Shown: positions 23,403-30,388 of the stretch, piece after piece
Layout: each line of letters begins with the position of its first letter
Numbering within the stretch: position 1 is the stretch's first letter
IMG/VR virus record: IMGVR_UViG_3300017727_000011
Span: 1-59,445 of that record
DNA from: a virus
DNA length: 59,445 bases
Reading direction: 5' to 3' (one strand)
Program-made: the position numbers and the translations under genes
The notes under the pieces: generated by a model
Seen by the model: the letters and a program-made list of their open reading frames with translations, nothing else
What the model was told of the DNA's origin: nothing
Database searches by the model: none

Positions 23403-23657
23403 TTAATCAGATAAATCTCTAACTAAACTATAACAATCATGCTTTTCTAAAATATTAGCTACTTCAACTTGAGCGTCTTTTGATAAAGTTTCTTCTTGGA
23501 CTTCTTTTAATGCCATTATCCAATTATCGAGTTCTTGTAAGCAAAGGGTAAGATCAGCATGTTCTTTTACTATTAAATTCATAGCTGATTTATCGATAGG
23601 GGTTAATTCGATTTCATATCCTTCAGGCTTTCCATTTTCATTAATTATTGTTTTCAT
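23403..23657 (-). CDS. Small hypothetical protein
   Basis: 84 residues, acidic: a short beta segment (PEGYEIELTPIDKS) and helices (ADLTLCLQELDNWIMALKEV). The ATG overlaps the stop of the 293-residue gene upstream as TAATG. Not recognised. Confidence 0.5.
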   Translation of the reverse strand: MKTIINENGKPEGYEIELTPIDKSAMNLIVKEHADLTLCLQELDNWIMALKEVQEETLSKDAQVEVANILEKHDCYSLVRDLSD

Positions 23658-24538
23658 TATCTTAACTCCATTAATCCTTTAAGATCATCAACAAGTTCTG
23701 AAGATACAATAGAAAGAGATTTACCAATTTTTTCATTTAAAATTGTATGATTAAAATCGTTCCAAACTTTCTTAACATCATTAGTATCTTTACAAGTTTT
23801 TAAATACTCACGCATTTTTGTTAAATTTGTATAATGCTCTTCAAGAAGTTTTTTTACAGATAAATTTAAGTGTTCCTTTGTCTTCACATATTCTTTTAAG
23901 AAATTAAAATCCTTTTTTGTTTTAACCCTAAAATCTAACTTATGGCTACTTATATCTGGCACTTCAAAATAAAAAGGATTAGGAATTTTTTTATCATCAT
24001 AATAATACGAAAATACAACAGGGCAATTATTTCTAATCCATGTAGATACTTTATCACCCATATTACTATCGTTTCTTGGTTTTTGAAAACTATTAGGAAT
24101 ATTAGACGAAAAGACATTTAGACAAAAAGGATTTAAATCTTGTTGTAGTAATTCATCAAAATGCAATGCTACTGCCTGATCAGTTGATAAATTAAAATCC
24201 AAACATTTATCTGAATAATCAAAATGATAAGGCTTCATCACAGTTTTATTTCCAAGTGGATAGCTTTCCTTTTGTTCAACATCAAAAGTTGTTTTTGCAT
24301 AAAGATGACTTACTTTCGAAGTTGTTTTAAATTTTCTAAATGTTTCCAAATCAGAATGAGAGATTTGACCATACACCATATTGGTTGCTATTTGATATGC
24401 TTTAGTTCTATATGCTAAAAAATTACTAACTGCTACATCAAGTTTTTTTCTCATAGGTGTTTTTGTTTGTAAGACAATCTTAGACCATTCAGCTAAGATT
24501 TTATCTCTATGCTTGTTATTTATTTTAATTAAAGTCAT
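23657..24538 (-). CDS. Hypothetical early protein
   Basis: 293 residues, soluble, Lys-rich, with no motif I can name. Blocks include WSKIVLQTKTPMRKKLDVAV, STWIRNNCPVVFSYYYDDKK and a helical C-terminal half. It has its own strong promoter (24569-24598) and AAGGAG ribosome site, so it heads a small transcription unit that includes the 84-residue gene and probably the genes down to 19689. Confidence 0.5.
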   Translation of the reverse strand: MTLIKINNKHRDKILAEWSKIVLQTKTPMRKKLDVAVSNFLAYRTKAYQIATNMVYGQISHSDLETFRKFKTTSKVSHLYAKTTFDVEQKESYPLGNKTVMKPYHFDYSDKCLDFNLSTDQAVALHFDELLQQDLNPFCLNVFSSNIPNSFQKPRNDSNMGDKVSTWIRNNCPVVFSYYYDDKKIPNPFYFEVPDISSHKLDFRVKTKKDFNFLKEYVKTKEHLNLSVKKLLEEHYTNLTKMREYLKTCKDTNDVKKVWNDFNHTILNEKIGKSLSIVSSELVDDLKGLMELR

Positions 24539-24568
24539 TTGATACTCCTTATCTTAATTAGTTGGGAT

Positions 24569-24598
24569 ATTATAACCAAAAAAATATCTAAAAGTCAA
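24569..24598 (-). promoter_or_regulatory. Sigma70 promoter before 23657-24538
   Basis: TTGACT (24593-24598), 18-nt spacer, perfect TATAAT (24569-24574). The -10 is part of TATAATATCCCAA, also found before the GP88 gene. Start of transcription would be about 30 nt before the ATG; an AAGGAG ribosome site lies between. Confidence 0.7.
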
Positions 24599-24621
24599 TC
24601 TTGTAAATAAAGTTTTTAAAA

Positions 24622-24696
24622 AAATGAGGGAACGATTTACTATTAGGGGAATAAAAGTAAGGATAGGAATAAAAGTTATCAAACGCTCCCTCATTT
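24622..24696 (-). terminator. Long-loop inverted repeat with U-tract after 24702-25019
   Basis: AAATGAGGGA and TCCCTCATTT (10 bp, perfect; 24687-24696 and 24622-24631) enclose 55 nt. On the minus strand the second arm runs into a T-rich stretch (TTTTTTT with the arm). It lies just after the stop of the 105-residue gene, so it may end that transcript. The large loop, holding two TTTTATTCC-like words, is unusual and could make this a structured RNA. Confidence 0.5.
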
Positions 24697-24701
24697 CGTG
24701 A

Positions 24702-25019
24702 TCAAGGATTGTACTCTACTGCTCCGTCTACCAGCAGAATTTCGGATAAGCATACAACCCTAATGAAGAAAATCAGCTTACATATACCTCTGCCAAAATT
24801 CTTCACTTTCAATATGGCTTTGTTTATACCCACAAGGCTTGACTCCTTGGGACAGGAATAATTTAAACATTTTTCCCGTACTGAAACATGGTCTGGTGTT
24901 TCTTTTCTTGCCTGTACCATATAGAAACTTTTAGAAAGCGTAGGCAGTCCCATAGAGCAATCTATTGCCTGATCAATTACTTCAGGCTCAACTACTTTAG
25001 TCTGTTTTTCACTACGCAT
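24702..25019 (-). CDS. Isolated 105-residue hypothetical protein
   Basis: 105 residues (MRSEKQTKVVEPEV start) with VREKCLNYSCPKESS as a possible CxxxxC metal site and a hydrophobic C-terminal part (GRGICKLIFFIRVVCLSEIL). It stands alone: a terminator upstream, its own TTGACA promoter with the ATG 6 nt after the -10, no ribosome site, and a terminator-like repeat downstream. Coding is likely but not certain; the region could instead give a structured RNA. Confidence 0.4.
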   Translation of the reverse strand: MRSEKQTKVVEPEVIDQAIDCSMGLPTLSKSFYMVQARKETPDHVSVREKCLNYSCPKESSLVGINKAILKVKNFGRGICKLIFFIRVVCLSEILLVDGAVEYNP

Positions 25020-25025
25020 GATTAT

Positions 25026-25053
25026 AAGATAGTGAGATATATTAGGATGTCAA
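25026..25053 (-). promoter_or_regulatory. Promoter with no leader before 24702-25019
   Basis: A perfect TTGACA (about 25048-25053), 16-nt spacer and TATCTT (about 25026-25031) are followed by ATAATC and the ATG. A second box, TATAAT, lies 1 nt before the ATG but at a 21-nt spacing. Either way no ribosome site lies between promoter and ATG. Confidence 0.5.
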
Positions 25054-25060
25054 TACCCTA

Positions 25061-25096
25061 AAATAAAAAAACCCCTGAAGTATTTATCAGGGGTTT
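25061..25096 (-). terminator. Rho-independent terminator
   Basis: AAACCCCTGA and TCAGGGGTTT (25087-25096 and 25069-25078) form a perfect 10-bp stem with an 8-nt loop, followed on the minus strand by TTTTTTATTT. It ends the transcript that carries 25116-26459. Confidence 0.85.
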
Positions 25097-25115
25097 ATGA
25101 GTGAAAGATCGTTAT

Positions 25116-25181
25116 TTACTTTCTATTTCCAAAAAACAAAAAGTCAATTAGTTTTGCAAATTTTTCTATAAGCCAATTCAT
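25116..25181 (-). CDS. 21-residue amphipathic peptide
   Basis: MNWLIEKFAKLIDFLFFGNR plus Lys: an amphipathic, partly hydrophobic helix. The ATG overlaps the stop of the 65-residue gene (TAATG) and it is the last frame before the terminator. Very short, so the call rests on coupling; could associate with the membrane. Confidence 0.4.
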   Translation of the reverse strand: MNWLIEKFAKLIDFLFFGNRK

Positions 25182-25378
25182 TATCGTATCTCCTCTACTT
25201 CTTCAATTCTAAATTCTTCAATCTTTGATTTGTCAGCTTGTATTGATCTATCATTATTTTTATCAAAGTACATAGCTCCTTTATCTTCTATTTTTTTTCT
25301 AGCATCATCTTGTGTTTTTGCGTTTAATATAAAGGTTTTAGCATAAGCTTCATAAACTCTTACCTTATAAGTCGGCAT
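25181..25378 (-). CDS. Small hypothetical protein
   Basis: 65 residues: PTYKVRVYEAYAKTFILNAK then TQDDARKKIEDKGAM and an acidic end (EEFRIEEVEEI). The strand-helix layout is like small phage proteins with a beta-alpha-beta unit. AAAGGAG ribosome site upstream. Not recognised. Confidence 0.55.
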   Translation of the reverse strand: MPTYKVRVYEAYAKTFILNAKTQDDARKKIEDKGAMYFDKNNDRSIQADKSKIEEFRIEEVEEIR

Positions 25379-25380
25379 TT

Positions 25381-25608
25381 TTATTCTCCTTTTAAAATTA
25401 GATTTGTTTGTAAATTTTCTAACTTACTCGCTATAGTGTCTGCAACATAAAATTCTACATCTGCGACTGTTTTGTTCATTACAAGGTCTTTAGTTTTATC
25501 AGCATTGTATTCATACAAAATTTCTTTTTTACTCGCCTCTGTAATTTGTTTTAATTGATCTTCCAATATTTTAGTAATTATGGAAAGTGATAGGTTATAA
25601 TTTTTCAT
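25381..25608 (-). CDS. Small helical hypothetical protein
   Basis: 75 residues, helical (LSIITKILEDQLKQITEASK and ADTIASKLENLQTNLILKG). AAGGAG before the ATG. Part of the block of tiny early genes 25116-26459. Not recognised. Confidence 0.55.
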   Translation of the reverse strand: MKNYNLSLSIITKILEDQLKQITEASKKEILYEYNADKTKDLVMNKTVADVEFYVADTIASKLENLQTNLILKGE

Positions 25609-25613
25609 TTTTA

Positions 25614-25889
25614 TTATCTCCTTACGGCAATATCAGGATTTTTCCTAATATAAGAAATTAACTTATCATAATATTTTATACATCTACGACCTGACGCAAT
25701 TATTTTTTGCTTATCTTCTAAAGAACTGTGATTATCTTTTTTAGCCCAATCTATAAAATCATATTTCATTTTTTTAAAATCCTCTAACATATCAATTCTT
25801 TGATTATGCCCTAAATAAGCTAGATCTTTAAATATCTTGCCTTGTCTTTTTAAGTAATGTGTATAAAAAATATTTTTTTTGTATTCCAT
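25614..25889 (-). CDS. Small basic hypothetical protein
   Basis: 91 residues from ATG 25889, chosen for its AAGGAGAGA ribosome site; frames from further upstream would overlap the previous gene. Basic and helical (YKKNIFYTHYLKRQGKIFKD, SGRRCIKYYDKLISYIRKNP). Not recognised. Confidence 0.5.
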   Translation of the reverse strand: MEYKKNIFYTHYLKRQGKIFKDLAYLGHNQRIDMLEDFKKMKYDFIDWAKKDNHSSLEDKQKIIASGRRCIKYYDKLISYIRKNPDIAVRR

Positions 25890-25890
25890 T

Positions 25891-26040
25891 TTATGTCTCT
25901 CCTTCTTTTTCATCAACAAGTTCTTCTAAAACTGTATAAGCCTCTCTAATATTTTCATCTTCTTCTGTATCAAGATAATTATTAGCTTTCCATAATTCAA
26001 AATTTTTATAAAAAACTTCTAATGCTTCTTTAGCTTTCAT
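25891..26040 (-). CDS. 49-residue acidic peptide
   Basis: Starts MKAKEALEVFYKNFELWKAN and ends with Glu/Asp-rich helix (EELVDEKEGET). It fits exactly between its neighbours: start inside the end of the 72-residue gene, stop 1 nt before the next ATG, and its last codons carry the ribosome site of that gene. Not recognised. Confidence 0.5.
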   Translation of the reverse strand: MKAKEALEVFYKNFELWKANNYLDTEEDENIREAYTVLEELVDEKEGET

Positions 26041-26248
26041 AACTTAGTCCTCCTGGGCAAACTTTTTTTACTTGAAAATACCAATCTAAATATTGCTCAT
26101 AATATAATTTATTTAATATTTTTCGATCATAAGAATTACCTCTACAGTCATAAAGAGGTATGTTCCATTTTGTATTAAACTCATCATCAGTTTTAAGAAA
26201 ATGTTTGAAGGTTTTCCAAGCCTGTCTATCAATCTTTACTATCTTCAT
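26030..26248 (-). CDS. Small basic hypothetical protein
   Basis: 72 residues rich in aromatics and Lys (RQAWKTFKHFLKTDDEFNTK, KLYYEQYLDWYFQVKKVCPG). Overlaps the genes on both sides by 20 and 11 nt. Not recognised. Confidence 0.5.
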   Translation of the reverse strand: MKIVKIDRQAWKTFKHFLKTDDEFNTKWNIPLYDCRGNSYDRKILNKLYYEQYLDWYFQVKKVCPGGLSYES

Positions 26249-26459
26249 TTGTATCCCCCCAATCTATACCCACTTCACAAAAAGAAACTCCAAAAGGATA
26301 GTTATCTAAAAATGGTTTATAATTATTGATGTCATAACCCATGGCTTCATAGGTCTCTATCGCAGTCCTTAATCTTTCAAGTGCTTTGTTTACTTCTTGT
26401 ATTGTATTTAAAACGTTAAGCTCTTTTTCAAGTTTTAGTATATGTGTATGTAGTTCCAT
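26229..26459 (-). CDS. Small acidic hypothetical protein
   Basis: 76 residues from ATG 26459, preceded by AAGGAGAG. Helical N-terminus (HTHILKLEKELNVLNTIQEV) and an acidic end (GVSFCEVGIDWGDTNEDSKD). First gene of the unit started by the promoter at 26498-26527. A small hairpin (CACTT/AAGTG) lies just before the ribosome site. Not recognised. Confidence 0.5.
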   Translation of the reverse strand: MELHTHILKLEKELNVLNTIQEVNKALERLRTAIETYEAMGYDINNYKPFLDNYPFGVSFCEVGIDWGDTNEDSKD

Positions 26460-26497
26460 TGTTCTCTCCTTCACTTGCCAAAGTGCAATTAAAAAAG

Positions 26498-26527
26498 AAT
26501 ATATTACAACTTATTGGGATTTGTCAA
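26498..26527 (-). promoter_or_regulatory. Sigma70 promoter overlapping the small-terminase stop
   Basis: TTGACA (26522-26527) lies within the last codons of the upstream gene, followed by an 18-nt spacer and TATATT (26498-26503). It would drive the tiny genes down to the terminator at 25061-25096. Confidence 0.6.
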
Positions 26528-27026
26528 TATCTGATTGATCTTCAATTTCAGAATAATCTGCGTCTTGAATTAATTCATTTTCTTTTCTTAGATTTTCTAA
26601 TTTTTGTTGAAGTTCTTTTCTGGACATATTGTCAAGACTAGCAGTAACAACTTCTTTTCTTTCAACATAAAAACCACCTAAGAGGCCTCTTCTATATTCT
26701 GCATTAATCGCAGCGGAATATTGTTTTTCCTCAACTGCCATATCTCTTAATCTTGCCATTTCTCTGGCATGTTTTTGAAATTCAATTTTACTAGCTTTAG
26801 AATATTCTTTTGTAAGGGTATCAATAAAATCTACAACCTTAGGATACATTTTAGGATTTTGTAAATTACAAGCTATTTGGGTAGCTGAGTGCTCTGAGTA
26901 TCCAGCCATTTTCGCACATTCAGTGGGAGTAGCTCTGCCATTCTCTTGAACAAGGTATTGAGCAAAGGCTCTTTGTTTTCTAGTTAGACCTTCATCATCT
27001 TTTATATCACCAATTTGTTTTGACAT
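26511..27026 (-). CDS. terS: Terminase small subunit
   Basis: 171 residues from ATG 27026. N-terminal helix-turn-helix of the Terminase_2 type: LTRKQRAFAQYLVQENGRAT, PTECAKMAGYSEHSATQIAC, then NPKMYPKVVDFI, followed by a long helical oligomerisation part (FQKHAREMARLRDMAVEEKQ) and a charged tail. Small terminases recognise the packaging site and hand DNA to the large subunit. It is about 9 kb from the large subunit, inside the early block and coupled (TAATG) to a 21-residue Cys peptide. Confidence 0.8.
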   Translation of the reverse strand: MSKQIGDIKDDEGLTRKQRAFAQYLVQENGRATPTECAKMAGYSEHSATQIACNLQNPKMYPKVVDFIDTLTKEYSKASKIEFQKHAREMARLRDMAVEEKQYSAAINAEYRRGLLGGFYVERKEVVTASLDNMSRKELQQKLENLRKENELIQDADYSEIEDQSDIDKSQ

Positions 27027-27091
27027 TAGCAATCACAATCCTCTTCTATATCAAGTCCACAAAGTGGACAGTAAATTATATCTTCTTCCAT
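27026..27091 (-). CDS. 21-residue Cys-rich micro-protein before small terminase
   Basis: MEEDIIYCPLCGLDIEEDCD plus Cys: a CPLCG half zinc ribbon and a terminal CDC in an acidic peptide. TAATG overlap with the terminase ATG suggests coupled translation; it may mainly set terminase translation. Too short for firm calling. Confidence 0.4.
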   Translation of the reverse strand: MEEDIIYCPLCGLDIEEDCDC

Positions 27092-27276
27092 TTTTTTATC
27101 TATATAGATATATATACAATAATATATATATAAAAAATTTTTTCATTTCATTTTTTTCACGTAATCAAGTAATATTATATATATATTATATATAAATCAA
27201 CAATAGTAGCCATTACATGACTATTACCTTTGTCTTACACCATTACACAATATTGAAAATAATCGTTTTAAGAAGT
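27092..27276. other. Very AT-rich gap, candidate origin or promoter region
   Basis: No gene. About 27095-27205 is almost pure A/T with long TA alternation (TATATATA runs), then AATAGT...ACTATT arms (about 27202-27225) and repeated ATTAC words (CATTAC three times, TGTAATGG twice on minus). Such easily melted DNA with short repeats is seen at phage origins, and TATAAT-like boxes are frequent, but no specific origin protein or consensus is evident. Confidence 0.4.
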
Positions 27277-27645
27277 CTAGCCTTTATAGGCTTTGCCGTA
27301 TCCACGTTTAGCTAAACGACCTGCCACACGAGGCTTAGAACGGGTTTTTGAGGTATTTTTAGATACCATTCCACCCCTCTTCATCTTAATCACAACTCCA
27401 CCTGTTTTTCCTGTTGTTGGAACATCACCAGAGTCTTTTTGTTTCTGCATTTGTCGAATAATTGTTTTGAAATTATCGAAGTCTTCTTGTGTATCTATAT
27501 CTCTCCAACTATCTACACCAAGGGCCTCTTGAGCACTGTTTACTATGTCATTATCATATTGCAAACCACCACCAAAAGTGAAAGTTTTGTCCAGAAATAG
27601 ACCTATTTTTTCTTTAATTCCTGTTTTTTTCTTTTCTTCAGCCAT
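27277..27645 (-). CDS. Hypothetical protein with basic RGGM/GYGKA tail
   Basis: 122 residues: helical charged N-terminus (EKKKTGIKEKIGLFLDKTF), middle with DSWRDIDTQEDFDNFKTIIR, and a basic C-terminus (IKMKRGGMVSK, RSKPRVAGRLAKRGYGKAYK) like those of several small marine-phage proteins. TAATG with the SRPGLYANIHAKR gene upstream. Function unknown; the tail could bind nucleic acid or capsid. Confidence 0.55.
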   Translation of the reverse strand: MAEEKKKTGIKEKIGLFLDKTFTFGGGLQYDNDIVNSAQEALGVDSWRDIDTQEDFDNFKTIIRQMQKQKDSGDVPTTGKTGGVVIKMKRGGMVSKNTSKTRSKPRVAGRLAKRGYGKAYKG

Positions 27646-27779
27646 TATTTTTTCCTTACTGTTTGCTTTGCTCTAGCAAAAGCTTTCGCGGTGGGAGCAC
27701 CTTTTGAATTCTTTTTTCTCATTTTTTCTCCACGTTTTCTTTTCGCATGAATGTTAGCATAAAGACCAGGACGAGACAT
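27645..27779 (-). CDS. 44-residue SRPGLYANIHAKR-family peptide
   Basis: Starts MSRPGLYANIHAKRKRGEKM and continues RKKNSKGAPTAKAFARAKQT. This short sequence is strikingly conserved across marine phages in my memory, especially cyanophages and pelagiphages, with unknown function. Both ends are coupled by TAATG. Too short for most gene finders but clearly real by conservation. Confidence 0.75.
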   Translation of the reverse strand: MSRPGLYANIHAKRKRGEKMRKKNSKGAPTAKAFARAKQTVRKK

Positions 27780-28087
27780 TACTTCTTTTTTCTTTTAGTG
27801 GATTTCTTTTTCATCATTTTAAAATCCGCACCTGTAATTTTACCGTCTTTGTTCTTGTCTAATTTTTTTTGACCACCAACAAGACCACCATTTTTCTTCT
27901 CTTCAATTTTTCTAATAGCTTTGTCCATTTTAGCATATGTATTTTTTAAGCCACTAGTCTCATAGTATCTTAGACCAGCTGGTGAAAGACCAAGTCTACC
28001 TTTTTCAACATAAGTTTTGGCACCTTCGTCATTTTTTTTACGACCTAATAAACCAAGTCCTTTTTTAGCAATTCCAAATATACTCAT
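27779..28087 (-). CDS. Small protein with an EF-hand-like motif
   Basis: 102 residues: basic N-terminus (MSIFGIAKKGLGLLGRKKND), SPAGLRYYETSGLKNTYAKM, a helix, then KKLDKNKDGKITGADFKMMK, which matches the 12-residue EF-hand calcium loop (D-x-N-x-D-G-x-I-x-x-x-D), and a Lys-rich tail. Single EF-hand loops of the dockerin/calerythrin kind occur in some marine-phage small proteins. Calcium binding is inferred. Confidence 0.6.
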   Translation of the reverse strand: MSIFGIAKKGLGLLGRKKNDEGAKTYVEKGRLGLSPAGLRYYETSGLKNTYAKMDKAIRKIEEKKNGGLVGGQKKLDKNKDGKITGADFKMMKKKSTKRKKK

Positions 28088-28102
28088 AAGAAATAAATAT
28101 CA

Positions 28103-28351
28103 CTAATGAAGAGTTTTGCCTAGTTTTTTCTTGAGCCGTGAGGCGTGATCCTTGTCCCTTTTCCCTTGCTCTTCTACCTCTAGCTCCACTTCCACATCAA
28201 CCTTGAGGCATGGACAATTCACCAAAATATACGTTTCATAAATAGGAACATAAAGTTCCCCTGTATCTTTACAAAGGCTACAATCGTATTTCTTTTTTAA
28301 TTCGATTTTTCGTCGAGACTTGGTATGTACTTTTTTCCTGTTTTTTCCCAT
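28103..28351 (-). CDS. Small zinc-finger-like basic protein
   Basis: 82 residues. Basic N-terminus (KNRKKVHTKSRRKIELKKKY), then CSLCKDTG and later NCPCLKV, a CxxC...CxC set like the zinc site of DnaJ/ribbon proteins, followed by an acidic/basic helical end. Overlaps the RHH gene by 55 nt. Function unknown, probably nucleic-acid or protein binding. Confidence 0.5.
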   Translation of the reverse strand: MGKNRKKVHTKSRRKIELKKKYDCSLCKDTGELYVPIYETYILVNCPCLKVDVEVELEVEEQGKRDKDHASRLKKKLGKTLH

Positions 28352-28485
28352 GCTTCATAAATCATTTCTATAGCTTTATCAGCTAAGGTATTAATAGGAA
28401 TATGAGTGTTTAATTTAATCTCAGCTAATTTTTCATATCCTGGCTTATTTACGGCAACAGATTTATATTTATTTATATCAGTCAT
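28297..28485 (-). CDS. Ribbon-helix-helix-like DNA-binding protein
   Basis: 62 residues: a short beta strand (YKSVAVNKPGYEKLAEIK), then two helices around a turn (LNTHIPINTLADKAIEMIYE), the layout of Arc/CopG repressors. It lies just after the polymerase gene, transcribed in the same direction, and may regulate early promoters. No operator was identified. Confidence 0.55.
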   Translation of the reverse strand: MTDINKYKSVAVNKPGYEKLAEIKLNTHIPINTLADKAIEMIYEAWEKTGKKYIPSLDEKSN

Positions 28486-28510
28486 TTTTTTCTCGGCTTT
28501 CTACTTTCTT

Positions 28511-30388
28511 TTATTTACCAGCTTCACCCCAAGTTTTTCCTACTCGAACATTTACGACACTAGGAACTTTTAACTTATCCACGCAAGTTTCCATAATTTC
28601 TCGTACTCTATCAACTTCTTGGGAGTTTTCAAGAGATATATCAAGTTCATCATGGATTGCAATATCGGCAACAATACCTTCTTCAAACAAAGTCAGCATA
28701 GCTTGTTTCGTTTGATCAGCGGCACTCCCCTGAATTAATTTATTCAAGGATTTATACGTAAAGGCACGTTTAATGTCATTACCATATTCGACAACTGCTT
28801 CTGGGTGAGGAAGAGCTTTATTAATTCCAAAGCGATTAGGTTCCCATAAAGGAAATCGACATTTACGACCTAACAGAGTTCGGATATGTCCATGTTTACT
28901 AGCAGTACGCATAGCAATGTCTTGTAGCTCTTTGACAAAAGGAATGGATTGATGATACTTTTTTAATATTACTTCTGCGTCTTGAATCTCGAGGCCTAAG
29001 TCAGTAGCCATTTTTCCTTTACCCATACCATACATAATACCTAAGTTAATACTCTTCGCTTCTTCACGAGTAATATCAGCCATGTCCGCTACCATTTGAT
29101 GAAAGTCTACTTCACTGCCTTCATTGTATTTGGTTAAAACATCTTCACTACCGGTCAAACCACCTTTGGAACTTAATGCATAGTGAACCAAGATGCGTGG
29201 TTCTTGTTGCGAGTAATCAAACACATGCCACTTCTTTCCTTCCTCAGGTAAGAACGCACCTTTAATCATTTGTGCAACACGTTTATCACGTGCTGGAATG
29301 TTTTGAAGGTTAGGATTAGAATAGCTCATACGCCCTGTCACCGCTCCTCCGTCTTCACCCTTCATCTGATTAATCGATGCATGAACTCTTCCTTTATAAA
29401 TATGTTTTTTCATACCCGCTAAAAAAGTATTTCTCGTTTTATAAACTTCACGGGCCTGAACGATCATCTGGGGAAACTCATGGACATGGGTATTTAAAAA
29501 ATTCTTTTGGAACGAAGGCTCATTAGATTTTTCGGTGCGAGGATAGGGTAGCTTTAAATGATCAAAAGCTTTGGCAACGCTTCTTGCAGCGTGAATCTCG
29601 ACATCAAAACCCACATACTTTTTTATCTTCGCTATCAGTCTTTTTTCTTCCGCTAATAATTCAGCATCAAGGTTATAAAGTTTTTCTTCATCAATACGCA
29701 CCCCTTTTTTCTTCATGGCATAGGTCACAGGGATTAAACGTTCTTCTAAATCAAGAATATGGGTGCACTCTTGTTTTTCAATTTCATGCATTAAACGATT
29801 GTATAATTTCAATGTTAAGACTGTATCTTGTTCCGCATAGCGACCTACATACATCGGAGGTAATCTCCACATTTCACTTTTCGCATCAACATTAAATTCT
29901 GTAGCGGCCTCTCTTAGTGCTGATTCATCTTTCGTTTCCCCAACGTAGTCATAACCTAGTGAGTTCAAGGAGTAGTAGGTTCGATTTTCATCGATTAAAG
30001 GTGCCATGATCATTGTATCTTTAATACGACCACGCAAGGAAAAGCCCTCAGCCTCTAACCACCCTATGTCATAGGAAGAATTATGAAATAATTTAGGGCA
30101 ATCAGAATTGAAGATTTTTTGTAAAGGATCACGAATGATATTTAAATCAAAGTTGCCACCGCCTTCATGTGCAATTGGAAAATAACCAGTCCAACCATCA
30201 ACGGCAAGAGATATTCCCGCAACAAAGCCGTCTTGACGGAAATATCCAGGACCCAATTTTTTAAGATTCGGATCACTAGTCTCAACATCAATTGCAATAC
30301 AAGAAGCCGAAGATAAATCTGGAACACTTTGAGGAGGCATCCATTCAGGAGGTGCTGTTTTTGCTTTTGGAAATTTGTTATCATTCAT
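28511..30388 (-). CDS. polA: DNA polymerase I (family A) with 3'-5' exonuclease
   Basis: 625 residues, T7-like in size. Exonuclease motifs: IDVETS (D34, E36), HNSSYDIGWL (D107), YAEQDTV (D188). Polymerase motif A DYSQQEPR (D391), motif B REEAKSINLGIMYG (R441, K445, Y453), motif C AIHDELDIS (H579, D580, E581). All catalytic acids are present. The residue equivalent to E. coli Phe762 is Leu449 (codon 29042-29044). No 5' nuclease domain. It replicates the phage genome together with the nearby helicase and primase. Confidence 0.93.
   Translation of the reverse strand: MNDNKFPKAKTAPPEWMPPQSVPDLSSASCIAIDVETSDPNLKKLGPGYFRQDGFVAGISLAVDGWTGYFPIAHEGGGNFDLNIIRDPLQKIFNSDCPKLFHNSSYDIGWLEAEGFSLRGRIKDTMIMAPLIDENRTYYSLNSLGYDYVGETKDESALREAATEFNVDAKSEMWRLPPMYVGRYAEQDTVLTLKLYNRLMHEIEKQECTHILDLEERLIPVTYAMKKKGVRIDEEKLYNLDAELLAEEKRLIAKIKKYVGFDVEIHAARSVAKAFDHLKLPYPRTEKSNEPSFQKNFLNTHVHEFPQMIVQAREVYKTRNTFLAGMKKHIYKGRVHASINQMKGEDGGAVTGRMSYSNPNLQNIPARDKRVAQMIKGAFLPEEGKKWHVFDYSQQEPRILVHYALSSKGGLTGSEDVLTKYNEGSEVDFHQMVADMADITREEAKSINLGIMYGMGKGKMATDLGLEIQDAEVILKKYHQSIPFVKELQDIAMRTASKHGHIRTLLGRKCRFPLWEPNRFGINKALPHPEAVVEYGNDIKRAFTYKSLNKLIQGSAADQTKQAMLTLFEEGIVADIAIHDELDISLENSQEVDRVREIMETCVDKLKVPSVVNVRVGKTWGEAGK

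Noticed and set aside
28511-30388. DnaJ-type insertion in the polymerase, as in HMO-2011-like phages
   Set aside because: The spacing between exonuclease and polymerase motifs is normal and no CxxCxGxG repeats are present.
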